Source of the DNA: Eubacterium sp.
GTDB lineage: Bacteria; Bacillota; Clostridia; Lachnospirales; Lachnospiraceae
Assembly (NCBI GenBank): GCA_024690665.1
Contig: JAILOU010000043.1
Span: 1 to 64,000 of the forward strand
Reading direction: 5' to 3'
DNA: 64,000 bases
In this document: piece by piece, positions 53,801-62,534 of the stretch
Position numbering within the stretch: the first letter of the stretch is position 1
How the letters are laid out: every line of letters begins with the position of its first letter
Position numbers and translations under genes: made by a program
The notes under the pieces: model-generated
Databases searched by the model: none
What the model was told of the DNA's origin: nothing
What the model saw: the letters and a program-made list of their open reading frames with translations, nothing else

Positions 53801-55303
53801 TGGTATCGGCTGATTCGGGTTTACAAAGCTCGAAAAACGATCGACAATATTACCACCCGATATCTTAACCGCTCCAATCTCAATAATCTTGCAGTGAAGC
53901 GGAGAAAGACCTGTCGTTTCAATATCAAAGACCACAAAATCCGAACGGAAATCCTGTCCAGCCTCATCTGTAACGATATCTCTAAGATCATCCACCAGAT
54001 AAGCTTCCACTCCATAGATGACTTTAAAATCATCATCAAGATCCACCGTATGATGTGCATCGGTAAAGGCCTGCACACAACCATGATCGGTAATGGCAAG
54101 TGCTTTATGCCCCCATTTCTTTGCCTGTTTAATCAGGTCCTTAACGTCGGTTACCGCATCCATCTCAGACATCTTTGTATGGCAATGAAGTTCCACTCTC
54201 TTTTGCGGATAATTGTCTTCTCTTGAAGTTGTAAAGTCTTCCGTCTTCATAATACCGAAGATAGAACTAAACATAATTTCTTTATCATACAAATCCATGC
54301 TGGCAAAACCTTTTAATTTGATGAATTTGCCAGCGCTGATTTCTGCTTTGATATCATCAAGTTGTTCCGGTTTCAAAAATAACTTGGCTCGAATGGTGTC
54401 GGTAAAATCCGTAATGGAAAATGTAAGCAGATGCTTTCCACTTCGAAGTTCCCTGTCATCCACCATCACAATCTGGCCTCTGACCGTAAGGTCTCCCGGT
54501 TCTTGCCCGATAGATGAGATTTCCACAACTTCATCATCAAATTCGCGCCCGTAGATCACATTAGGATTATCCGACTTTTTAGGCTGGAACGAAAAAGACT
54601 TCTTTCCTGATCCTTTATACTTTTTATGCATAACCGTAGAGGTGTTTTGCTTGCCTTCTTCCTTCTTTTTAGGCTTTTCTGACGGCTCTTTTTGTACCGG
54701 CGCATCTTCACTCGTATTGTGAATAATGGTTCTGGAAACGATCTGCTGAATCTCAAGTTCCATCTTTCGATCAGAGATTTCCTTGTATTTACTTTCTTTT
54801 TGTTCGTAGTAATCTACTTCACAATGAAATTTCAGTCCGCATCTGTCATAAAAGACTTTATCGAGATATTCAATCAGATGCCCTGCATGCTCGTGTGACA
54901 AAAAGGAGTCTTCAAGTTCAAGATGCATATTATCTTCTTCATCAAACGTAACATGCGCTTTTTTTAAAGCCTGGTATTCAAATCGATTCACCTGCTTTAA
55001 TTCCGTCAGCATACTTTCTAAATACATCTCGTAGAGATTTTGGCAATTGTATTGCTGCGACAAAACAAATCTCTCATAGATTTTAACTTCAATCTCCTGT
55101 CCATTAAAAAGCTGCTTTTTAATTGCTTCTTCAAGTGCATAAATTGCGGCTTTTTCGATTAAATGTGTGGCATTTAAGTATACCCGAAACATCGTCTTTT
55201 GTTTGTTAATGGACAGTCTTTCCACCATCGCATCTTCAAACATCTGTTGCATCTTCTGACTTAATTGTAAACTTGCAAATACATCCGTAAATGCTTTTTC
55301 CAT
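50867..55303 (-). CDS. polC: DNA polymerase III alpha subunit, PolC type
   Basis: PolC is the replicative polymerase of low-GC Gram-positives. The 1478-residue protein has the N-terminal domains, an OB fold (about 265-345), a PHP domain (VELHCHTKMSEMDAVTD near 370) interrupted by a DEDDh proofreading exonuclease (FVVFDIETTGLSPLHCKIIE near 455, CVVVAHNADFDMGFI), and the polymerase core with GSRGSVGSSFVA and GNKEPDIDLNFSGD. A zinc-binding cysteine set CEHCKY and CPVCGH is also present. It is the last gene of the long minus-strand operon running from pyrH. Confidence 0.97.
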   Translation of the reverse strand: MEKAFTDVFASLQLSQKMQQMFEDAMVERLSINKQKTMFRVYLNATHLIEKAAIYALEEAIKKQLFNGQEIEVKIYERFVLSQQYNCQNLYEMYLESMLTELKQVNRFEYQALKKAHVTFDEEDNMHLELEDSFLSHEHAGHLIEYLDKVFYDRCGLKFHCEVDYYEQKESKYKEISDRKMELEIQQIVSRTIIHNTSEDAPVQKEPSEKPKKKEEGKQNTSTVMHKKYKGSGKKSFSFQPKKSDNPNVIYGREFDDEVVEISSIGQEPGDLTVRGQIVMVDDRELRSGKHLLTFSITDFTDTIRAKLFLKPEQLDDIKAEISAGKFIKLKGFASMDLYDKEIMFSSIFGIMKTEDFTTSREDNYPQKRVELHCHTKMSEMDAVTDVKDLIKQAKKWGHKALAITDHGCVQAFTDAHHTVDLDDDFKVIYGVEAYLVDDLRDIVTDEAGQDFRSDFVVFDIETTGLSPLHCKIIEIGAVKISGGNIVDRFSSFVNPNQPIPFEIQNLTSITDEMVIGAPVIEDVLPKFFAFCEGCVVVAHNADFDMGFIRKNSEDQGLACAFTVTDTMQIARLLMPDVAKFTLDNVAKKLGVSLEHHHRAVDDAECTANILLKQISMLEDRGITNLKELNELAASSPERVKKLSTYHAIIIATNTIGRINLYRLISLSHLKYYYRRPRIPKSEFLKYREGLIIGSACEAGELYQALLDGKSQQEVARLVEFYDYLEIQPLGNNEFMIRGDKPRLSSMEDIKDINRRIVKLGEEFNKMVVATCDVHFMNPEDEVYRRIIMAGKGFKDADEQAPLFLRTTEEMLAEFEYLGSEKAQEVVITNTNKIADMCEKITPVRPDKCPPVIENSDQMLRDICNNKAHEMYGEELPEIVQERLDRELNSIISNGYAVMYIIAQKLVWKSNEDGYLVGSRGSVGSSFVATMSGITEVNPLSPHYRCEHCKYSDFDSEEVKKYAGRSGCDLPDKDCPVCGHKLVKDGFDIPFETFLGFKGNKEPDIDLNFSGDYQGKAHRYTEVIFGEGQTFRAGTIGALADKTAFGYVKKYYEEHGVSKRNCEIDRIVQGCVGIKRTTGQHPGGIVVLPMGEDMNSFTPIQHPANDMTTDVITTHFDYHSIDHNLLKLDILGHDDPTMIRMLEDLTGINATEIPFDDQKVMSLFQDTSALGVKPEDIGGVPLGSLGIPEFGTDFVIQMLIDTKPQSISDLIRISGLSHGTDVWLGNAQELIKQGNATIATAICTRDDIMTYLIGMGVESEQSFTIMEAVRKGKGLKPEWEEIMKEHGVPDWYIWSCKKIKYMFPKAHAAAYVMMAWRIAYCKVYYPLAYYAAFFSIRATAFSYELMCQGKDRLEFEMDKIMKKEDPSKKELDTVKDMRIVQEMYARGFEFCDFDIYKAKAHYFQIIDGKLMPSISSIEGLGDKAADAVEEAAKQGEFLSRDDFRQRTKASKTVIELMVDLGILSDLPETNQLSLFDFV

Positions 55304-55317
55304 CCTATCACCTACAT

Positions 55318-56379
55318 CTATCTGTTCTTGGTTATACGATCAAGTTCTTCTCTTACTGCATCAAGCAATTCTTCTTCCGGTACTTTTCGAAGCACTTCAC
55401 CATGGCGAAATACAATGCCTTCTCCAATTCCACCGGCAACGCCAAGATCTGCCTCTCTTGCTTCTCCCGGCCCGTTGACTACACAGCCCATAACTGCCAC
55501 CTTAATATCAGCAGAATAATTCTCACACAACTGTTCCACCTGATTTGCCAATGAAATCAAATCAATTCTGGTTCTTCCGCAAGTTGGACATGAAACTACT
55601 TCCACGCCGCCTTTGCGAAGTCCAAGCGTCTTTAAAATCATCTTTGCTGAACGGATCTCTTCAACCGGATCTCCTGTTAAAGAGACTCGAATCGTATCCC
55701 CGATTCCCTGTCCTAAAATCAGCCCAAGTCCAACTGCAGACTTGATATTACCGGCATAAACCGTGCCGGCTTCCGTAATTCCTACATGAAGCGGATATGG
55801 TGTCTTCCCGGCAATTAATTTATGTGCATCCACACACATCATAACGTCAGACGATTTGATACTGATAACGATCTGATCGTAGCCTAAATCTTCCACAATA
55901 CGAACCTTATCAAGTGCACTTTCCACTAGCCCCTGTGCGGTAACGCCATGGTATTTTTCAATCAAATGTTTTTCTAGCGAGCCGCTGTTCACACCCACAC
56001 GAATCGGAATATGACAATCTTTCGCCATATCTACAACGGCTTTAATTCGATCTTTGGAACCAATATTTCCGGGATTGATCCGAATCTTGTCCACGCCGCT
56101 TTCCATCGCCTTTAACGCTAGTTTGTAATCAAAGTGTATATCTGCCACAAGTGGAATATGAATCTGCTTTTTAATCTCTTTTAAAGCAGTTGCAGCTTCT
56201 TCATCATACGCCGCACAACGAACGATTTCACACCCGGCTTGCTCCAAACGCAAGATTTGCTCAACCGTCGCCTGAACATCCGATGTTTTTGTATTCGTCA
56301 TGGACTGAATCAGGATGGGATTATCTCCCCCTATGATTCTGTCCTTAATCTTAATTTCTTTACTCTTTCTGCGTTCCAT
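55318..56379 (-). CDS. ispG: 4-hydroxy-3-methylbut-2-en-1-yl diphosphate synthase IspG
   Basis: IspG is the penultimate MEP-pathway enzyme. The 353-residue, two-domain bacterial form has a TIM-barrel part (LIQSMTNTKTSDVQATVEQI) and the [4Fe-4S] ligands in VVSCPTCGRTRIDL near 268 and VAVMGCVVNGPGEA near 300. The ATG at 56379 has AAGGAGG; a TTG at 56382 precedes it. It follows rseP and dxr, and electrons probably come from ferredoxin or flavodoxin. Confidence 0.97.
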   Translation of the reverse strand: MERRKSKEIKIKDRIIGGDNPILIQSMTNTKTSDVQATVEQILRLEQAGCEIVRCAAYDEEAATALKEIKKQIHIPLVADIHFDYKLALKAMESGVDKIRINPGNIGSKDRIKAVVDMAKDCHIPIRVGVNSGSLEKHLIEKYHGVTAQGLVESALDKVRIVEDLGYDQIVISIKSSDVMMCVDAHKLIAGKTPYPLHVGITEAGTVYAGNIKSAVGLGLILGQGIGDTIRVSLTGDPVEEIRSAKMILKTLGLRKGGVEVVSCPTCGRTRIDLISLANQVEQLCENYSADIKVAVMGCVVNGPGEAREADLGVAGGIGEGIVFRHGEVLRKVPEEELLDAVREELDRITKNR

Positions 56380-56390
56380 CAAACGCCTCC

Positions 56391-57446
56391 TTAGCCAAGA
56401 CTTTCAATCAATTTTCGAATATCGTTAAACATAACAACAACGATAAATACTATTAATATCATAAAGCCGATAAAGTGTACGATACCTTCTTTATTCGGAT
56501 CAATTCTCTTTCGCCGGATTGCTTCAATGATGATGAATAAAATTCTTCCTCCGTCAAGCGCCGGCAGCGGAAGCAAATTAATAACACCAAGGTTCGCAGA
56601 CAGCAAAACTGAAATATTAAGCAAACTTAGAATTGCATAGTAAAAACCGCTATTTGTTACCGTTGTTTCATAAGTATCTCCAATGGTCTGGATAATTCCG
56701 ACAGGCCCAGACATATCATTCAAACTGGCTTCGCCGGTCACAAGCATAAATAAACTATGCAGTGTATAGGATATCCAATAGCGTACTTCATGAAAACTGT
56801 ACCGGATTGTCTGAAGTGCTCCAACCTTCTCCCGGATATTCGTTGAATAAAATCCAATCATATAACGACTCGTTTCTTCATCATATACGGGTACAATCGT
56901 CGTCTGCTCCTCTTCGCCATCTCGTTCATAGGTTATCCGGATTTCTTCTCCGGAATGCTTAAGCAGATACAACGTAATATCTCGAAACGTGTAAACATTC
57001 GTAGAGTTCAGTTGTTTAATGGTATCTCCGGTTTCAATGCCGGCTTCCTGCGCCGGATATCCATCCATCACAGTACCAATAACAGGCTTATCTACGCCGA
57101 TACATCCAATAATGATAAGCGAGAAGATAAAGGCCATAATAAAATTAAACGCCGGTCCCGCGAAGATGACGCTAAATCGCTGCAATGGTTTTTTTGAATT
57201 AAAAGAACGACTGTCATCGCTTTCTTCGTCTTCTCCTTCCATCATGCAGGCGCCTCCAAACGGCAACAGTTTCAGGGAATATTTAGTTTCTCCTTTTGTG
57301 AACCCGATAATTGTAGGTCCAAGTCCCAGCGAAAACTCATTGACACGAATACCATTTAACTTAGCAAACAGAAAATGCCCAAGTTCGTGAAATATGATAA
57401 TAATGCTGAATATAATAATTGCAATAATAATCTTTAAAATTGACAC
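56391..57446 (-). CDS. rseP: site-2 intramembrane metalloprotease RseP/RasP
   Basis: The 351-residue membrane protease has the zinc motif FHELGHFLFAKLNG near residue 19 (HExxH), GLGPTIIGF, a PDZ domain (about 125-195) and the third motif LPLPALDGGRILF near 290. S2P proteases cut regulatory or signal-peptide fragments within the membrane. It sits between dxr and ispG, the standard neighbourhood. Confidence 0.95.
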   Translation of the reverse strand: MSILKIIIAIIIFSIIIIFHELGHFLFAKLNGIRVNEFSLGLGPTIIGFTKGETKYSLKLLPFGGACMMEGEDEESDDSRSFNSKKPLQRFSVIFAGPAFNFIMAFIFSLIIIGCIGVDKPVIGTVMDGYPAQEAGIETGDTIKQLNSTNVYTFRDITLYLLKHSGEEIRITYERDGEEEQTTIVPVYDEETSRYMIGFYSTNIREKVGALQTIRYSFHEVRYWISYTLHSLFMLVTGEASLNDMSGPVGIIQTIGDTYETTVTNSGFYYAILSLLNISVLLSANLGVINLLPLPALDGGRILFIIIEAIRRKRIDPNKEGIVHFIGFMILIVFIVVVMFNDIRKLIESLG

Positions 57447-57450
57447 TTAA

Positions 57451-58587
57451 CTACCCCAGTAAATTTCTTACCATGGACTCGGTTGCCAAAATTTCCTCAA
57501 CACAAGGATCCTTTATAAATTCAACACGGTCCATCGCTTTTTGAATCATATCCGTAATTTCAAGATATGAGATTTCTTCTTTCAAAAACTTTGCAACGGC
57601 AACTTCATTGGCCGCATTAAATACGGTCGGAATATTACCGCCCTTATGAATGGCATCAAATGCCATCTTAAGTCCCGGAAACACTTTGGTATCCGGCGCC
57701 TCAAAAGTTAATTCTTTGAGCGCAAAAAAGTCTACGCGTTCACCCGAAAGCGTCTTACGAACCGGATAATACAATGCATACTGAATAGGAAGGCGCATAT
57801 CCGGCGTTCCCAGTTGAGCAATAATTGCACCATCAACATACTCTACCATCGAATGAATCACGCTCTGCGGATGAACCACAACATTGATTTTCTCCGGAGC
57901 AACGCCAAAAAGCCAATGTGCCTCCATCACTTCAAGTCCCTTATTAACAAGGGTGGAAGAATCAATGGTTACCTTTTGACCCATGACCCAGTTTGGATGA
58001 TTGAGCGCATCGGCAAGTCGCATCGTCTTTAGCTCCTCACGGCTCTTTCCTCGAAACGGCCCCCCGGAAGCTGTTAAATGAATCCTGGCAATACGATTAA
58101 AATGTTCTCCGTTAAGAGACTGAAAGATTGCACTATGTTCTGAATCAACCGGCAGAATCTTAATCCCCTTTTTCGCTGCAAGCGGCATTATAATATGCCC
58201 GGCACATACAAGCGTTTCCTTATTGGCAAGCGCAATGTCTTTGCCGGCATTTATGGCTGCAATCGTTGGTGTAATTCCAAGCATTCCGACAATTGCAGTA
58301 ACTAAAACCTCTGCATCTTCAATCGTTGCAACATCAATAAGCCCCTGCATTCCGGATGCAACTTTAACACCCTGCAGATCCGAAATAGAAACTCTAAGTT
58401 TTTTCGCATCGCTCTCTTCCCATACCGCAACAAGTTTTGGCGAAAACTTTCGAATCTGTTCTTCCAACAACTTAAGATTTCTACCGGCAGCAAGTGCCAC
58501 AACTTCAATATCTTTTTGTTCTTCTACGATTTGTAATGTCTGAGTTCCAATGGATCCGGTAGAACCCAGAATCGCAATTTTCTTCAT
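57451..58587 (-). CDS. dxr: 1-deoxy-D-xylulose 5-phosphate reductoisomerase Dxr
   Basis: Dxr makes MEP from DXP. The 378-residue enzyme has the NADPH site AILGSTGSIGTQTLQIV at the start, ALANKETLVCAGH near 120, PVDSEHSAIFQSL near 147 (metal ligands) and LTASGGPFRG, then NHPNWVMGQKVTIDSSTLVNKGLEVMEAHWLF. It lies 4 bp upstream of rseP and 17 bp after cdsA. Confidence 0.97.
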   Translation of the reverse strand: MKKIAILGSTGSIGTQTLQIVEEQKDIEVVALAAGRNLKLLEEQIRKFSPKLVAVWEESDAKKLRVSISDLQGVKVASGMQGLIDVATIEDAEVLVTAIVGMLGITPTIAAINAGKDIALANKETLVCAGHIIMPLAAKKGIKILPVDSEHSAIFQSLNGEHFNRIARIHLTASGGPFRGKSREELKTMRLADALNHPNWVMGQKVTIDSSTLVNKGLEVMEAHWLFGVAPEKINVVVHPQSVIHSMVEYVDGAIIAQLGTPDMRLPIQYALYYPVRKTLSGERVDFFALKELTFEAPDTKVFPGLKMAFDAIHKGGNIPTVFNAANEVAVAKFLKEEISYLEITDMIQKAMDRVEFIKDPCVEEILATESMVRNLLG

Positions 58588-58604
58588 AAATCCTATGCTC
58601 CTAT

Positions 58605-59405
58605 CTATAAGAGATATGCTGACAGATAAAATACAATCGGCGCTGTGATAATAACAGAATCAAATCGATCTAAGATTCCACCATGTCCCGGAATTAATTT
58701 GCCATAATCTTTAATATCGTAAAAACGCTTAATAGCAGATGCTGCAAGATCTCCTACCATCGAAATCAGTCCACCGATTGCACAAATTACAGGAAGAATC
58801 ATAATTTGAGAAAAATCCATCTCCAGTCTTCCTTTAAAGATTAAACCAAATATAATGGCCAATATAGCGGAACCAACTACGCCTCCGACAGCACCTTCTA
58901 CTGATTTTTTTGGACTTAATACCGGTGCCATCTTATGCTTTCCAATCAGCATTCCCACACAATATGCACAGGTATCGCATCCCCACGAACAAATGAAGAT
59001 CAGCCATACCAGATACTTTCCGGATGGTAGCATTCTTGTCTGGTAGACACACGAAAGCATAAGTGCAACATAAAAGATTGCAAAAAAACCTGCCATCAGC
59101 TGTGAAGCATGTACCTTCGGATAAGAAAATACAAATACGAACAACATGACAATAAGTGAAATTAAAAATAAGAATTTTACATCAGGGAGAAAACTCCATT
59201 TTAAATTCAGATAATAAACAATGGTTGTCGCATACCCGACATAAGCCAACGGCTTTTTTTCAAACTCAAATACTCGATAGAGCTCATACATACCAATTAT
59301 GGAAATCAAACCCACCACACACAGCAGGACATCTCCTCCCATAATCAGAAACAGCAACAGCAATACGATCATAATTGCTCCGCTGATTGCTCTTGTTTTA
59401 AACAT
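58605..59405 (-). CDS. cdsA: phosphatidate cytidylyltransferase CdsA
   Basis: CdsA forms CDP-diacylglycerol for phospholipid synthesis. The 266-residue protein has seven or eight membrane helices, SPKKSVEGAVGGVVGS near 165 and the C-terminal signature DYGKLIPGHGGILDRFDSVIITAPIVF. It follows uppS in the conserved frr-uppS-cdsA-dxr-rseP order. Confidence 0.96.
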   Translation of the reverse strand: MFKTRAISGAIMIVLLLLFLIMGGDVLLCVVGLISIIGMYELYRVFEFEKKPLAYVGYATTIVYYLNLKWSFLPDVKFLFLISLIVMLFVFVFSYPKVHASQLMAGFFAIFYVALMLSCVYQTRMLPSGKYLVWLIFICSWGCDTCAYCVGMLIGKHKMAPVLSPKKSVEGAVGGVVGSAILAIIFGLIFKGRLEMDFSQIMILPVICAIGGLISMVGDLAASAIKRFYDIKDYGKLIPGHGGILDRFDSVIITAPIVFYLSAYLL

Positions 59406-59435
59406 TACTAAGTCCTCCTAAGATTTTGAAGTTAT

Positions 59436-60137
59436 TTATTTGACACCGCCAAAGCGTCTGTCTCTAGAGCCAAATGAATCCAGCGCTTTTTTTAACTCGT
59501 CCGCATGGAAATCCGGCCATGGAATATCGGTAAAGTAAAGTTCCGCATAAGCAAGCTGCCATAGCAGATAATTTGAGATTCTTTGCTCCCCGCTCGTTCG
59601 AATCAAAAGATCCGGATCTGGTATATCCTTGGTGTCTAGTGATGCCGAAAAGCTTTCTTCGGTAATTTCATCTACTGTCATCTCACCATTTTGAACCTTT
59701 TGTGCCAACGCTTTCATCCCGCGAAGCATTTCATCACGACTACCATAATTTAACGCAATTTGAAGATTCAAGCCGGTAAAATCTTTTGAAATCTCTTCTA
59801 CCTGATCGATTAGTTTTTGAATATCTTCACTCATACCGGCTCTGTCACCGATAATACGCATTCGCATGTTATGCTTCACACATAATTTTTGACATTTTTT
59901 CAGATACGTACGAAACAGATTCATCAGTGCATCTACTTCTGTATCCGGGCGTTTCCAATTCTCGGTTGAAAACGCATATACCGTTAGATATTTAACGCCA
60001 AAATCCCATGCAGCTTCTACAACTTCTTCAAGCGTTTTTGCTCCCTGCACGTGACCATAATTTCTTGGCATTCCTTTGCTCTTCGCCCAGCGACCATTTC
60101 CGTCCAAAATGATTGCTACATGTTCCGGTACATTCAT
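59436..60137 (-). CDS. uppS: isoprenyl transferase UppS
   Basis: UppS makes undecaprenyl diphosphate, the carrier lipid of wall synthesis. The 233-residue protein starts NVPEHVAIILDGNGRWAKSKGMPRNYGH with the catalytic Asp12, and contains LTVYAFSTENWKRP, LNYGSRDE and DLLIRTSGEQRISNYLLWQLAYAELYF. The ATG at 60137 has GGAGGA upstream. A terminator-like hairpin lies just before that site. Confidence 0.97.
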   Translation of the reverse strand: MNVPEHVAIILDGNGRWAKSKGMPRNYGHVQGAKTLEEVVEAAWDFGVKYLTVYAFSTENWKRPDTEVDALMNLFRTYLKKCQKLCVKHNMRMRIIGDRAGMSEDIQKLIDQVEEISKDFTGLNLQIALNYGSRDEMLRGMKALAQKVQNGEMTVDEITEESFSASLDTKDIPDPDLLIRTSGEQRISNYLLWQLAYAELYFTDIPWPDFHADELKKALDSFGSRDRRFGGVK

Positions 60138-60154
60138 ATTATTCCTCCACATGG

Positions 60155-60193
60155 AAAGAAAAGTGTGCTTTGAACTAGCAAAGGCACACTTTT
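60155..60193 (-). terminator. terminator-like hairpin between frr and uppS
   Basis: AAAAGTGTGC (60159-60168) and GCACACTTTT (60184-60193) form a 10-bp stem extendable by the inner TTTG/CAAA; on the minus strand TTTTCTTT follows. The uppS ribosome-binding site begins a few bases on, and no separate uppS promoter is visible. Confidence 0.8.
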
Positions 60194-60219
60194 CGATTTA
60201 TTTTACCATTAAGTCTATC

Positions 60220-60774
60220 TTAAACTGTAAGAATTTCTTTCGATTTCGTTTCAACAGCTTCATCAATCTTCTTAATATAACTGTCTGTAAGCTTTTGAAT
60301 CTGTTCTTCAAGCTCAGCTACTTCATCTTCAGAAATTTCTGAGGACTTACCAAGTTTCTTCATGGCGTCATTCGCATCTCGTCTGATGTTACGCACTGCC
60401 ACTTTGGCATTTTCACCGTACTTTTTAACATCCTTCGCAAGTTCTTTACGACGTTCCTCAGTAAGCTCCGGAAATACAAGTCGAATCATCTTACCATCAT
60501 TCGTTGGATTAATTCCAAGGTCTGATGTCATGATCGCTTTTTCGATTTCTTTTACCATATTCGGTTCCCAAGGCTGAATCTGAATCATTCTTGCTTCCGG
60601 AACAGAGACATTAGCCACCTGTTGAATTGGACTAGGTGTTCCATAATAATCAACCATGATATTGTCCAGTACATGAGGATTTGCTCTACCTGCACGGATA
60701 GAACCGTATTCACTAATCAGATTGCTTAATGACTTCCCCATCTTTGTCTCATATTGTTCTAATCTACTGTCCAT
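60220..60774 (-). CDS. frr: ribosome recycling factor
   Basis: The 184-residue protein has the full RRF pattern: LSNLISEYGSIRAGRANPHVLDNIMVDYYGTPSPIQQVANVSVPEARMI, then GKMIRLVFPELTEERRKEL and VRNIRRDAND. It dissociates post-termination ribosomes with EF-G. The ATG at 60774 has AAGGAGG upstream; the in-frame extension inside pyrH is rejected. It is 10 bp after pyrH. Confidence 0.97.
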   Translation of the reverse strand: MDSRLEQYETKMGKSLSNLISEYGSIRAGRANPHVLDNIMVDYYGTPSPIQQVANVSVPEARMIQIQPWEPNMVKEIEKAIMTSDLGINPTNDGKMIRLVFPELTEERRKELAKDVKKYGENAKVAVRNIRRDANDAMKKLGKSSEISEDEVAELEEQIQKLTDSYIKKIDEAVETKSKEILTV

Positions 60775-60784
60775 GTCTGCCTCC

Positions 60785-61480
60785 TTAAACCGTAACGATT
60801 GTTCCGTTAAATTTACCGCTGATAGCTTTTGCAATACTGTTTTCTTCCTGTAATGCAAATACATACATTGGCATATGATTTTCCATACTCATTATTGAAG
60901 CGGTAAGATCCATAACCGCAAGTTGTTTCTCAATCACTTCATCAATCGTGATCTTATCATATCTCTTAGCATCAGGATTCACCTTTGGATCGCTATCATA
61001 GACTCCATCAACTGCTTTCGCAAGCAGAATCACCTCTGCTTCAATCTCAATCGCACGAAGCACAGTTGCAGTATCTGTTGAGAAATATGGATGACCGGTT
61101 CCTCCGGCAAAAAATACAACTTTATGCTGTGAAAATGCTTTTAATGCGGCATCTTTTGAAAACAGTTCCGTAAATGCCCCACATAAAAATGGAGTCATGA
61201 CTGTTGTTTCCATACCTTCTGAACGGAAAATTTCTGATGTATAAATGCAATTCATAACCGTTGCAAGCATTCCAATCTGATCTGCTTTGGTTCGATCAAT
61301 ACTTTCAGAGCTTCTTCCTCTCCAGAAATTACCGCCGCCAATCACAATTGCGACTTCAATATTCTGATCAACAAGTTGTTTCACCTGCTTTGCAACTGAA
61401 ACAACCGTTGCTTCATCAAATCCGGTCTTTTTATCACCGGCTAAAGCCTCACCGCTTAACTTCAGCAATACTCTTTTCAT
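60785..61480 (-). CDS. pyrH: uridylate kinase PyrH
   Basis: PyrH phosphorylates UMP. The 231-residue protein starts KRVLLKLSGEALAGDKKTGFD and has VAIVIGGGNFWRGR near 55, a TGHPYFSTDTATVLRAIEIEAEVILLAKAVDGVYDSDP segment and VMDLTA near the end. The ATG at 61480 follows GGAGA and the stop of the bactofilin gene by one base. rpsB and tsf, its usual upstream neighbours, are absent; a bactofilin gene takes their place. Confidence 0.97.
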   Translation of the reverse strand: MKRVLLKLSGEALAGDKKTGFDEATVVSVAKQVKQLVDQNIEVAIVIGGGNFWRGRSSESIDRTKADQIGMLATVMNCIYTSEIFRSEGMETTVMTPFLCGAFTELFSKDAALKAFSQHKVVFFAGGTGHPYFSTDTATVLRAIEIEAEVILLAKAVDGVYDSDPKVNPDAKRYDKITIDEVIEKQLAVMDLTASIMSMENHMPMYVFALQEENSIAKAISGKFNGTIVTV

Positions 61481-61481
61481 A

Positions 61482-62486
61482 TTAGTTGTCTCCAAACAGG
61501 CTATCCATATCGATGTCTGCATATACCTGTGAACAGAAACCATCAATAACAGCACCATTATTAATCTGTACTGAACGAGACTTGATATTACCCTTAATAA
61601 CTGCTGAAGTGTCAACTACAACAGGTCCTTGCACATCAATATCTCCCTTAATTGCTCCTGCAACGACTGCAGAAGTAGCTGAAATATTACCAACGATAAC
61701 TGAACCAAGACCAACCTTTACGGTTCCTGTTGAATTAATCTCACCTGTAATCTTAGCGGAATCTGCAAAAAATTCAGAAGAATCTGAATTACCTTCAATC
61801 TTACCTGTAACAACGAGTTTGCCACGGCATTTTACATTACCGGTAACATTACCGCGAATCTCGATTGAGCCAGCTGTCTCTACATCACCACGAATTGTCA
61901 TTCCCTGTGTGATTACTGCCTCTTCATCAGAAATTTCACCATCAAGATCAACTTCAGGAGTTGTCTCCTCAACCGGTGTTTCTTCCTTCATCTCTTCTGT
62001 TACATCTTTTTCCATTGAATCCATTTCTTTCTCCTCCGTTAATGTTTCATTATCATTTATTGCAGCCATCGGTTCAGGTGTAGATTCTTCTACTTCCTCT
62101 GGCTGTTCAACCGGCTCTTCAACTGCTTGTTCAGTCTCCGGCTCAATAACTGTTTCCTCAGCTTCTGCTACAACTTCTTCTTGTGCCGGTTCTTCTTCAG
62201 GTTCGTCTTCCATTGTTTCCGGCTCATTCGCTTCCTGATAAGCTGCAACTTCTTCTTCTGGTGCAGCAAATGGTTTTGCAGCAGCTTCTTCCATCTTTTC
62301 TTCATCGACTTCTTCTAAGAAATCATCCAACTTGGCAAGTTCGCTCTCTACATCAACATCACTTTCTAATGTATTGATTTCGATGTCTTCTTGTTCTTGT
62401 TTTACATCTTCTGTTGGTTCTTCACCCGGCATCAATTCTTTTGCAGCCTGCGCAAAGTCTTCTTTAAATTCTTTAAAAAAGCTCAT
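61482..62486 (-). CDS. bactofilin (polymer-forming cytoskeletal protein) with acidic N-terminal extension
   Basis: The C-terminal part (about residues 195-325) is a bactofilin domain: MTIRGDVETAGSIEIRGNVTGNVKCRGKLVVTGKIEGN and onward, a beta-helix with short glycine-rich repeats that polymerises without nucleotide. The first 190 residues are very acidic and Glu/Pro/Val-rich, likely disordered. I chose the ATG at 62486 (MSFFKEFKEDF) because GGAGG lies 11 bases before it; an ATG at 62510 has no site. It is directly upstream of pyrH. Cell-shape or envelope scaffolding is the family role. Confidence 0.85.
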   Translation of the reverse strand: MSFFKEFKEDFAQAAKELMPGEEPTEDVKQEQEDIEINTLESDVDVESELAKLDDFLEEVDEEKMEEAAAKPFAAPEEEVAAYQEANEPETMEDEPEEEPAQEEVVAEAEETVIEPETEQAVEEPVEQPEEVEESTPEPMAAINDNETLTEEKEMDSMEKDVTEEMKEETPVEETTPEVDLDGEISDEEAVITQGMTIRGDVETAGSIEIRGNVTGNVKCRGKLVVTGKIEGNSDSSEFFADSAKITGEINSTGTVKVGLGSVIVGNISATSAVVAGAIKGDIDVQGPVVVDTSAVIKGNIKSRSVQINNGAVIDGFCSQVYADIDMDSLFGDN

Positions 62487-62534
62487 TCCTTTTTGTTCCT
62501 CCTGATTCATTGTTCTATTACTAACTAATCACTT

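Noticed and set aside
53636-54226. 196-codon plus-strand open frame opposite polC
   Set aside because: Covers the PolC PHP/exonuclease region whose motifs are unambiguous on the other strand.
61486-62238. 250-codon plus-strand open frame opposite the bactofilin gene
   Set aside because: Its Ser/Thr-rich product is the complement of the Glu-rich extension, has no ribosome-binding site and no family motif. It mirrors codon bias of the real gene.
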